Origin: a virus
Virus record (IMG/VR): IMGVR_UViG_3300032288_000805
Span: 1 to 22,456 of that record
DNA: 22,456 bases
Strand: one strand, 5' to 3'
Shown here: piece by piece, positions 12,795 through 19,482 of the stretch
Numbering within the stretch: position 1 is the stretch's first letter
Layout: the number at the start of each line of letters is the position of its first letter
Made by a program: the position numbers and the translations under genes
Notes under the pieces: generated by a model
Database searches by the model: none
What the model saw: only the letters and a program-made list of their open reading frames with translations
Told to the model about the DNA's origin: nothing

Positions 12795-14006
12795 TTAGCC
12801 CCACATGCGGCAGGCCATTTGTGGACGGATTGTGCTGAAGCCATACAGAACGTCAATACGGCAAGGCATACGGTCGTTGTTGATGTCGTACTGACGAACA
12901 ACGCGCAAGCTGATACCGTTATGGACTGCGCGAGCAGCCATATCGACGCCTTGAGGCAACAACAAATCGGCGGTCGCAAAAGTGATTGCGTCTTTGTGGT
13001 AGATCAAGTTTTGAGCGTACTGAGTAGAAGCAGCGCCCACGAAAGTTACAGTACCGCCAGTTGCAGGCAGCGCGTCCATAGTAGCCAAAGCATGGTTAGC
13101 TGAGTACATAGGAGCAACGGTGACAGTCCAAGTACCAGATGAGGCAGCAACGGTAGTCAAAGCCACAAACTGGAACAAAGAGCCTGTGGATTCACGGGTC
13201 TGTGGGTTAACAGCATTGCAACCACTGATAGTGAACACGTCACCAGCATTGATTGTTGTTGACACAGAACCTTGTTCCAACAGAATGGTCGATGAACCTT
13301 CGGAAGTAACACCTGGTGTCTTGACCAATGTAGACGCAGATGCGCTACGTGAGCCAGTGGTGTGCTGCTTGATTGACTGAGACATGTTGATCTCGTCAAA
13401 ACCCAACACGCCAGTGCCCATCATGCCGTTCTTGAACTGCTTGCTGATGGTGTCGGTGGGGTTGAACAAACCTTTCATGCCTTCGACCAAACCAGCGTTA
13501 GCGGCTGGGTTGACGGTAGCGTAACGTGGTGACATCACGGCAGCGTTTTCGTTCAGCTTCTGTTGGGCTTGCAACAAGACCAAAGAAGTAGAAGGAGTAG
13601 TGCCTGGGGTGCCAACGGTGTTACCGATGGTTTTGTACGCATTGGCAACGTCAGCATCAATAGAAGATGCCAACTGGCTAATACGAGGCTTCAACACACG
13701 CTCTGCGAAGTCGTCCAATTGCATGGTCAATTCAGCAGATGTGAAGTTCACGCCGATGTGCTTTTGTGAAGCAACAGTCAAAGTGGTGAACTGTTCGTTG
13801 TCGTCCTGAACTTGCAGGGCGGCACCGTCAGTTACCAAAGCGCGGTCGGGTAAACGGATACGCAGTGTAGAACCGATCTTGGCACCTTCAACAGCGAAGC
13901 TGTCGTCGTACTGACGGTTCACGTTACGGGTGAGCACCAGGTTGTTCTCGAGAATTTCGAGAGCTTTGCGGGTGATCATGTCGATCGTTAAGATACTATT
14001 AGACAT
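12795..14006 (-). CDS. Major capsid (coat) protein, P22 gp5-like (403 aa)
   Basis: The sequence has the features of the P22 coat family. The N-terminus has MITRKALEILENNLVLTRNV and N-R-Q-Y-D-D-S-F, then G-x-T-L-R-I-R-L-P, T-V-A-S-Q-K-H-I-G-V-N-F-T-S-A-E-L-T, and a long helix V-L-K-P-R-I-S-Q-L-A-S-S-I-D-A-D. An Ig-like inserted region around 245-330 is Ser/Thr/Val-rich, and the end has D-I-N-N-D-R-M-P-C-R-I-D-V-L-Y-G-F-S. P22 gp5 is 430 aa. It forms the HK97-fold shell around the scaffold, whose gene lies 23 bases upstream. GAAGGA precedes the ATG by nine bases. Confidence 0.92.
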   Translation of the reverse strand: MSNSILTIDMITRKALEILENNLVLTRNVNRQYDDSFAVEGAKIGSTLRIRLPDRALVTDGAALQVQDDNEQFTTLTVASQKHIGVNFTSAELTMQLDDFAERVLKPRISQLASSIDADVANAYKTIGNTVGTPGTTPSTSLVLLQAQQKLNENAAVMSPRYATVNPAANAGLVEGMKGLFNPTDTISKQFKNGMMGTGVLGFDEINMSQSIKQHTTGSRSASASTLVKTPGVTSEGSSTILLEQGSVSTTINAGDVFTISGCNAVNPQTRESTGSLFQFVALTTVAASSGTWTVTVAPMYSANHALATMDALPATGGTVTFVGAASTQYAQNLIYHKDAITFATADLLLPQGVDMAARAVHNGISLRVVRQYDINNDRMPCRIDVLYGFSTIRPQMACRMWG

Positions 14007-14029
14007 GGAAAAAATCCTTCAAAAATTGT

Positions 14030-14818
14030 TTAGCGGTTGGCTTGCGCTTGCCACTTTTTCATCTGCCGTGCTCTTTCAGCTTCAATCCACTGCGAATCCG
14101 TCATGGTCTTGGTAGACCGTGGATCAGTAGTGTCATAGGCTGGGCCCCCAGAGGAGCGAGCAGTGACAGGCGAAATCGGTGCTGGCGCAGACGTGGTTCG
14201 TTTCACGGGAGGATCGTTGGCCATCTTGGCCTCAATTCTCCCAATTTCTTTAGCCTGCACGATAGGCGCAAGACGAGAGATTCGTTCCGCTTCTTTGGGG
14301 TTGGCACCGAGGTAGTACGCTACTTCAGGGCCTACGTCCGAGGCTCGGATCGACTCAGCCATCACGTCAGTAATTGGAAGTTTCGGGTTGTAGGCGACTT
14401 GTTCAAAGTCGTCGTACTTACTCCGAGCTTCTTCTTCGCGTTCGTGATAGGACTCAAGAATTGCAGATTGCTGCCGTGCTTGTTCTCGCTGGGCAAGCAG
14501 TTGTTCAGCTTTCTGATAGGCCAATGCGTCTGCATAGTCTTCAGGGCTGTCAAACTGATCGACTGGCGGGATTGTTGCTGGCGCTCTCAGCGTCTGGGCT
14601 TCCGCTTGACGTTGAGTCTGCTCTCTTTCCCACTTACGTTGTTCTCTTGCAAGCCTTTTGCCAATTGCTGCATCAAGTTCTTCTTGGGTAAAAACCCGTG
14701 AAGGTTCTTTTGCCTCATCAGCGACTTCCGGCGTTTGAGTTGCTTCCGGAGTGGCCGTCACTTCTGGAGCTGGCGCGGAGTCTACTTCCGCTAAGGGTTG
14801 TTGGACTTCTTCAGTCAT
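14030..14818 (-). CDS. Capsid scaffolding protein (262 aa)
   Basis: The protein is very polar and acidic at the N-terminus (Glu/Pro/Ala/Thr-rich, PAPEVTATPEATQTPEVADE). The middle is helical and highly charged (Q-E-E-L-D-A-A-I-G-K-R-L-A-R-E-Q-R-K-W, then R-E-E-E-A-R-S-K-Y-D-D-F), with a linker and a short basic C-terminal helix (SQWIEAERARQMKKWQAQA). This is the usual scaffold plan, in which the basic C-terminal helix contacts coat. It has no Cys. It lies directly upstream of coat, as in P22 (gene 8; about 303 aa). The protein should fill the procapsid and leave before packaging ends. The ribosome site is weak, and a perfect stem-loop lies about 20 bases before the ATG. Confidence 0.88.
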   Translation of the reverse strand: MTEEVQQPLAEVDSAPAPEVTATPEATQTPEVADEAKEPSRVFTQEELDAAIGKRLAREQRKWEREQTQRQAEAQTLRAPATIPPVDQFDSPEDYADALAYQKAEQLLAQREQARQQSAILESYHEREEEARSKYDDFEQVAYNPKLPITDVMAESIRASDVGPEVAYYLGANPKEAERISRLAPIVQAKEIGRIEAKMANDPPVKRTTSAPAPISPVTARSSGGPAYDTTDPRSTKTMTDSQWIEAERARQMKKWQAQANR

Positions 14819-14838
14819 TTTTGAATCTCAGTGATTCC

Positions 14839-14854
14839 CTGGTGATCGCACCAG
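14839..14854 (-). promoter_or_regulatory. Stem-loop in the scaffold leader
   Basis: CTGGTG, loop CGAT, CACCAG on the - strand makes six perfect pairs, ending 20 bases before the scaffold ATG and next to its weak ribosome site (CTGAGA). There is no T-run, so it is not a terminator. It could be a translational control site. Confidence 0.45.
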
Positions 14855-14868
14855 TACGGTTTTCAGCA

Positions 14869-14958
14869 TTATGCTGGATTTTGTTCTTGTTCGGCCACCA
14901 ATTTAAAATAAGTTGACCAACCACCCGTGTGCATTGCTTCAAGAAGTGCTGCTTCCAT
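14869..14958 (-). CDS. 29-aa ORF upstream of scaffold
   Basis: The short frame M-E-A-A-L-L-E-A-M-H-T-G-G-W-S-T-Y-F-K-L-V-A ends E-Q-E-Q-N-P-A then TAA. It has a good ribosome site (AAAAAAGGAA, seven bases before the ATG) and sits alone in a gap of 158 bases between the 98-aa gene and scaffold. It would form one amphipathic helix with a G-G-W turn. The strong ribosome site in an otherwise tightly packed operon argues that it is translated. I do not recognise it. It could be a structural peptide or a leader controlling scaffold expression. Confidence 0.6.
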   Translation of the reverse strand: MEAALLEAMHTGGWSTYFKLVAEQEQNPA

Positions 14959-14976
14959 AATTTATTCCTTTTTTAG

Positions 14977-15273
14977 TCACAAATCCCAAGGCAAACCGCC
15001 TGTTACTACTTTGCGTTTTTTGTACGCTTCAAGTTCAGCATCAGCTTGGCTTTCGCAAATTTCTTGAACTAGATTCTTTACCCAATTTATTACCGTTAGC
15101 TCATCAAGACTATCAAACGTAATAAAATTTTCATTGGGCGCTGGCAAAGCCGTGTACCCATCAAACACAAAACTGTCCACGCCATCTGATGCGGTAACTG
15201 TAAACGCAACAGCCACAACTACACCCGCATCATCTTTAGGTGTGTCAATAATCTTGTATTCGTATGTGTTCAT
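14977..15273 (-). CDS. Small conserved phage protein (98 aa), DUF7936-like
   Basis: The N-terminal half is beta-rich (NTYEYKIIDTP, VVVAVAFTVTASDG, FVFDGYTAL). The C-terminal half is helical with F-I-T-F-D-S-L-D-E-L-T-V-I-N-W-V-K-N-L-V and a charged end. The pattern 'beta sandwich, then F-x2-L-x4-V-x-N-W-V-K' is one I associate with the phage family DUF7936, found near fibre genes; the link is from memory and moderate. There is no signal peptide or membrane segment. It follows the 370-aa fibre gene by two bases. A role in fibre assembly or as a virion accessory is possible but unproven. Confidence 0.65.
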   Translation of the reverse strand: MNTYEYKIIDTPKDDAGVVVAVAFTVTASDGVDSFVFDGYTALPAPNENFITFDSLDELTVINWVKNLVQEICESQADAELEAYKKRKVVTGGLPWDL

Positions 15274-15275
15274 GT

Positions 15276-16388
15276 TTAACCCAAACGATAAAGAACATAA
15301 GTGTTTGCAGCGGTTCTACGCAATCTAAACCGTGCTGATGTTGCTGCTGCTATCGTTAAAGAACCCAATGAAGTCATGCCTGTTGCACCAACAGCAACTG
15401 TGATTATTCCTGACGCGGTGTTGATTACGTTCCACTCAAAGCCAACGTCTGTAAAAGCAATGTTGGTAAAGCCGGTGTCAATAGCTGTTCCTGTCGGCAA
15501 AGTGATCGTGTAAGTTGTGCCTGTGGTATTGAGAATACCGGTCTGCAACTCAGCCGCAGTTAATGTAGCCGCCCCAGATTTTGAAGTTGGTGCTGGCGCA
15601 TACTGCCACAATACGTTTTTAATGTAGGTATAGCCAGCAAGGTAATTATCTGCCGTGCCAGTCATGTAAAGGTTGTATCGGCCAACAGCACTTGCTAACC
15701 CAGACCAAAAAGCATAGTTATTGGTTGCTCCGCTATTAGAAGAAACGTAATAAAACCCGTACTGATTTGTAGGCGCAACTGTGAAAGTTCCTTGGTTTGC
15801 GTAAAAACCAACAATTGACCCAGCACCTGTATAAGTTGCGTCTGTGTTGTAGGTAGCTATTACGCTTGCTGTTGTGCCTGTTTGAGCAGCTTTAGAAGTT
15901 ATGCTATATGTAATTGCCGAGGGGTTAGCCCCAGTCATGTCTGCAACAGTAAAGGTAAACTGACCTGTACTGGCTACCCTAAATCGTTCAATTGAATTGG
16001 TTGCAATAGAAACCGCATTTGCGGCAGATAGATACATTCCATTGGTTGGAATAGTTGAGCTTGATGGAATAAATGCTTTAGCCGTTGCGCTACCAGTAGT
16101 TGCAAAATTAGTACCGTCAAATGTAATTGCCGAACTTGTTGCTAAAACAGTGGTGCTTGACGCATAAACTATTCCATTAGCTGTGAATGCGCTTGTGCTT
16201 CCAGTGCCACCGCTTGTTGCAGCCAACGCAGTGGTCAATGTTAAAGACGATGCACTTACCGCACGACCCGCAGTTAAATCGGCTACTGAAACTTGTTTGG
16301 TTGTGCTACTCTGAACAACAGGCAAAACTTCAGTACCCGCCAAAGGCGTAGTAGCTGAGGTTAAAGCTGATATTTTAGAGTTTGACAT
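15276..16388 (-). CDS. Tail fibre-like structural protein (370 aa)
   Basis: The opening S-N-S-K-I-S-A-L-T-S-A-T-T-P-L-A-G-T-E-V-L-P-V-V-Q is common at the start of fibre-like proteins in uncultured phages. A long Ser/Thr/Ala/Gly-rich beta-repeat body with a G-G-T-G step follows. The last ~98 residues form a compact domain (TYTITLPTGTAIDTGF, then SARFRLRRT and YVLYR) related to the 142-aa protein after coat. No Cys cluster or enzyme motif. No ribosome site is visible before the ATG, which lies ten bases past the tailspike stop, so translation may be low or coupled. Probably forms an appendage together with the tailspike. Confidence 0.75.
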   Translation of the reverse strand: MSNSKISALTSATTPLAGTEVLPVVQSSTTKQVSVADLTAGRAVSASSLTLTTALAATSGGTGSTSAFTANGIVYASSTTVLATSSAITFDGTNFATTGSATAKAFIPSSSTIPTNGMYLSAANAVSIATNSIERFRVASTGQFTFTVADMTGANPSAITYSITSKAAQTGTTASVIATYNTDATYTGAGSIVGFYANQGTFTVAPTNQYGFYYVSSNSGATNNYAFWSGLASAVGRYNLYMTGTADNYLAGYTYIKNVLWQYAPAPTSKSGAATLTAAELQTGILNTTGTTYTITLPTGTAIDTGFTNIAFTDVGFEWNVINTASGIITVAVGATGMTSLGSLTIAAATSARFRLRRTAANTYVLYRLG

Positions 16389-16398
16389 TGTTCAATTT

Positions 16399-18831
16399 TT
16401 ATGTATTTTCTACGCAAATATACTGTGTTGAAAAAGTCATGCCGTTTGCATTTGCTGTTATTTTTAAATCTGATACTTGCATTGGACTGTCTACACCGTT
16501 TGATGTAGCACGTTTGCGTAGTGAAATTGTGCTGGTATTTACTGTTCCAAAACAAGGGTAGTCAGATTGCCAATTTGACATTGACGTAATACCGACAAAA
16601 GCACTATCAGGCCCAGGCAAATCTTGTTTATCAACAGGAAGTGGTGAAAGTGTCAGGTTGTCGGCGGCTGTTCCAACTGTAATTGCATCAGTTAAAACAT
16701 AACCTTGCAAATACATTGTGTTGCCGTTTCTAACGTAATAAAAAGCCGTGTCTGGATCGTAAGTAACAGAGGTAAAACTTCCTGTTTGTGGCACAAACGC
16801 CATTGTGCATGAAACTGGCACAGAACCCCTAGTGTCTACTTTTTGAGCCGCCCCGCCAAGTATTGAACGCAATGCAAATGCAGTTAATGCTGTACCTACA
16901 CCAGCAGTAACCCCAACGCCACTTACTAGCGTAAATTGAGTGCTTGAGTCAATAGACGCAATGTACGAATTTGCAGGCAATGTTGTGCCTGTTACAGTCA
17001 TGCCCACTTCTAAAGTAGCAGTGCTAGAAACGGCTGTTACAACGGCACTGCCTGCCGTGGTTGTGCCAGTAATAGAGATTACTTGCGTGTCTTTATTTTG
17101 AATTCCATCGTAGCAAATTTGCCCAGCTATCGACCCTGCTGTTGTGTTCACATAAACAGGGTATTGAAAATTCAGTATTTCATTTCCGCTAATCCAAACA
17201 CCTCGGTCACACGACACAATGTTTATCGCGCGGCTTGCTTTGGCTTTGCAATTCATAAAGTTGTTTTGAATGTTGACGGCGCGGCTTGTAAAAAAACTAC
17301 CTGTGCCTAAATCTTCACCAATTTCAAAGAAAGTAGTTACATCTGTTGCCGCAACATCTGGAAGTTCCATATAACAGTTTTCAATGGTGACCGTATTAGT
17401 AGATTCAGTCTTTACCATGCTGGCCGCAATCATTGGCTCAAAATCGCAATGGTGAATGACGTTGTTTACGCCGCTAGACTTGATGACCACCATATGGTGT
17501 TTTGTAGAGATAACGCCTTCTACAATGCCAGTCGCACGGTTACTAAAAAAACTATGGTAGATGGACGTATTGCCGTTATTGTCACCAATGAAAACAGAAT
17601 TTCCGTCAATGTCCCAAAAGCTACATTTTTCAACCAAACTGTTAAAGTTTGTGGCGGCAAAATTGATTCCGTAGGTGCACATTTTTGAGCCACTGTAAGT
17701 GGCCGCACCAAGTTTCATGGCGGTCATTAAGTTGCCCGAAACAACGCTTAATGAACTGGTGCCAGCTTTAATTACAAACTTGCCGTTTGTAAATTGGCAT
17801 CGCAAGTAAGGCGTTGTTGCTCTACCTACAACGTCAACCAAATCCGCTACATCGTCAAAAGAAGTTGCTGTAGACAGGTTAATTCCGCTAAGTGTGCGTG
17901 ACGTGCCATCTATGTTTACTGTTAAAACGCCAGCTGTAATTGCTTGTAAGGTTGCCAAATCTGATTGTTCAACTTGTGACCCGATTGACCAGCCCCAGGT
18001 TCTTGATAAAAAACCGCAATTTTCAATTAAATTCCATGCTTGATACGCGTTAAATTCAACATGACCGCCAACAAAAGACAGCCCCCGAATCACATGCCCC
18101 GCAGATTGCCCAACATTCGCCGTTTGAGTTGGAAAGCTAAATATAGGATTACCAGTAGTACCTGTAAAAAACAGAATGACCCCTGCTTTGCTTGCGTATT
18201 GGCTTGCTCTATAAGGTTGTTCACCTTCACCAGTAAAAATCAAAGCCTCGCCGTTTACTGTAATTGTGCTACTGACAACGTAAATTCCAGTAGCAAAAAC
18301 AAGTTCTTTGCCTAACGCGGCGCTGGCAGCAATAGCACTAGTTATTGCAACCGTGTCATCAGTGACGCCATCGCCAACAGCACCAAAATCTTTAACATTT
18401 AAAAACTCTTGCATTTTTACGTGCAAGGTTTTGCCAACGGAACCGGTCAAATTTCCAAATACATACGATTGTCTAAAGCCGACTAACGCATCGCCTTGTG
18501 CTGGATCGCTAGTGTTAGCCAGCGTGTCTGAAATAAAAGTTGGGCCAATCAGGTTGTCATAGCTTCCAATAAGAACATTTGTGCTTGTGTAAATTACAAA
18601 TTTATAGCTGCTATCTTTAGTAACCCAAATTTCACCCCCAGGAACTCGCCCTGCTGAATCCAACACAATTGGATTTGTGTGGGCCGTAACTCCCGTGCTG
18701 CTGGTGTATGTGGCCAACGGAGTAGTTGTACCTGCGGCATAAGTGTAAATTAAACCGCCAGCTAATGGTGTCCCATTATTGGTAAATAATTGCCCCGCAG
18801 CGCCAGCAATAGGTGAAAGAGAAACGGCCAT
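16399..18831 (-). CDS. Tailspike with P22-type head-binding domain and pectate-lyase-like fold (810 aa)
   Basis: Residues 1-97 resemble P22-type head-binding domains: G-Q-L-F-T-N-N-G-x-P-L-A-G-G, then N-P-I-V-L-D-S-A-G-R and Y-K-F-V-I-Y-T-S-T-N-V-L-I-G-S. After a linker, V-K-D-F-G-A-V-G-D-G-V-T-D-D-T (146-160) is the hallmark start of a pectate lyase superfamily right-handed beta helix, running to about residue 570. A short beta domain (T-T-T-A-G-S-A-V-V-T) and a C-terminal domain of about 130 residues follow, perhaps for trimerisation or binding. The protein likely binds and may cut host surface polysaccharide; I cannot name catalytic residues. AAGGA precedes the ATG. Its place between portal and scaffold genes is unusual for this phage type. 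Confidence 0.87.
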   Translation of the reverse strand: MAVSLSPIAGAAGQLFTNNGTPLAGGLIYTYAAGTTTPLATYTSSTGVTAHTNPIVLDSAGRVPGGEIWVTKDSSYKFVIYTSTNVLIGSYDNLIGPTFISDTLANTSDPAQGDALVGFRQSYVFGNLTGSVGKTLHVKMQEFLNVKDFGAVGDGVTDDTVAITSAIAASAALGKELVFATGIYVVSSTITVNGEALIFTGEGEQPYRASQYASKAGVILFFTGTTGNPIFSFPTQTANVGQSAGHVIRGLSFVGGHVEFNAYQAWNLIENCGFLSRTWGWSIGSQVEQSDLATLQAITAGVLTVNIDGTSRTLSGINLSTATSFDDVADLVDVVGRATTPYLRCQFTNGKFVIKAGTSSLSVVSGNLMTAMKLGAATYSGSKMCTYGINFAATNFNSLVEKCSFWDIDGNSVFIGDNNGNTSIYHSFFSNRATGIVEGVISTKHHMVVIKSSGVNNVIHHCDFEPMIAASMVKTESTNTVTIENCYMELPDVAATDVTTFFEIGEDLGTGSFFTSRAVNIQNNFMNCKAKASRAINIVSCDRGVWISGNEILNFQYPVYVNTTAGSIAGQICYDGIQNKDTQVISITGTTTAGSAVVTAVSSTATLEVGMTVTGTTLPANSYIASIDSSTQFTLVSGVGVTAGVGTALTAFALRSILGGAAQKVDTRGSVPVSCTMAFVPQTGSFTSVTYDPDTAFYYVRNGNTMYLQGYVLTDAITVGTAADNLTLSPLPVDKQDLPGPDSAFVGITSMSNWQSDYPCFGTVNTSTISLRKRATSNGVDSPMQVSDLKITANANGMTFSTQYICVENT

Positions 18832-18840
18832 TTCAAGTCC

Positions 18841-19110
18841 TTATTCGTAAGCGACGGTGAAAGCTGCTGAAGTGCCAGCCAGCACAATGTACAAGCCCTT
18901 GTTGAAAAACAAACCCGCAGGAATATTCAAATAAGTCGTACCTGCGGACACGGCAATGGTGTCTGAAATCTTGGGGTCGCCGGTACTGGCCGCACCTGAG
19001 TCATAAACGGTCAAAGTGCCGCTTGAAGATGCCGATACAAAGATACCGAACAGTTTGCCAGCCCCAACTTTGACTTGTGTCGTTGCAGCGGCTTGGGTGT
19101 AATTTGCCAT
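18841..19110 (-). CDS. Small beta-rich virion-associated protein (89 aa)
   Basis: The protein is almost all predicted beta strand: V-K-V-G-A-G-K-L-F-G-I-F-V-S, G-T-L-T-V-Y-D-S-G-A-A-S-T-G-D-P, G-L-Y-I-V-L-A-G-T-S-A-A-F-T-V-A-Y-E. I have seen this short pattern (GxGxLxGIxV ... GTxxFTVxYE) in many phages near structural genes, without known function. It has no Cys, signal or membrane segment. AAGGAA lies six bases before the ATG. It sits between the Dps-like gene and the tailspike. A small surface or adaptor domain is plausible. Confidence 0.68.
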   Translation of the reverse strand: MANYTQAAATTQVKVGAGKLFGIFVSASSSGTLTVYDSGAASTGDPKISDTIAVSAGTTYLNIPAGLFFNKGLYIVLAGTSAAFTVAYE

Positions 19111-19119
19111 GATGTTTCC

Positions 19120-19482
19120 TTATGCCAAAGATTTGAGTTTGTAGAGGGTTCGAAGATAAATCTCAACGATATTATCGATGAGTTGTTGCAATGATGAATC
19201 TGACTTGTCGGCAACTTTATACCGAGCGTTTTCAATTTCAGCCAACGAGCTTTCTAAAAACTCAATGATGTTGGAAGTCTTGGTTGCCGAATGCAAAGTG
19301 ATTGGCCCAATCAAACCATGACGGCCTTGATAGGCTTCAGCAAAATCATCTGCCGCGCCAACAATGCGGGAGTAGAAAATTTTAAGTGCCTCATGTTTGC
19401 TAAAGCTGCGGGTGTTTAAGTGAACGCTGTGCGCCACGTCCCGTGCTAGAAACAGCACACCTAAAAAATCAGCGGGTTTCAT
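19120..19482 (-). CDS. Dps/ferritin-like helical protein, DUF5856 type (120 aa)
   Basis: The N-terminal helices read F-L-x2-L-F-L-A-R-D-V-A-H18-S-V-H21-L-N-T-R-S-F-S-K-H30-E-A-L, then F-Y-x2-I-V-x2-A-D45-D-F-A-E49-A-Y-Q-G. This matches the DUF5856 phage family and looks like a shortened Dps. E. coli Dps has His51, His63, Asp78 and Glu82 with the same spacing as His18, His30, Asp45 and Glu49 here. The residue at the Dps Asp67 position is Lys34. The C-terminal helix (LQQLIDNIVEIYLRTLYKLK) would close a four-helix bundle. It starts in an ATGA overlap with the portal stop. Role unknown: it could bind metal or DNA, or the fold may have been reused. Confidence 0.72.
   Translation of the reverse strand: MKPADFLGVLFLARDVAHSVHLNTRSFSKHEALKIFYSRIVGAADDFAEAYQGRHGLIGPITLHSATKTSNIIEFLESSLAEIENARYKVADKSDSSLQQLIDNIVEIYLRTLYKLKSLA

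Noticed and set aside
14042-14701. 219-codon open frame on the + strand
   Set aside because: Antisense to the scaffold gene; the translation is Phe/Cys/Arg/Leu-rich, typical of a shadow frame.
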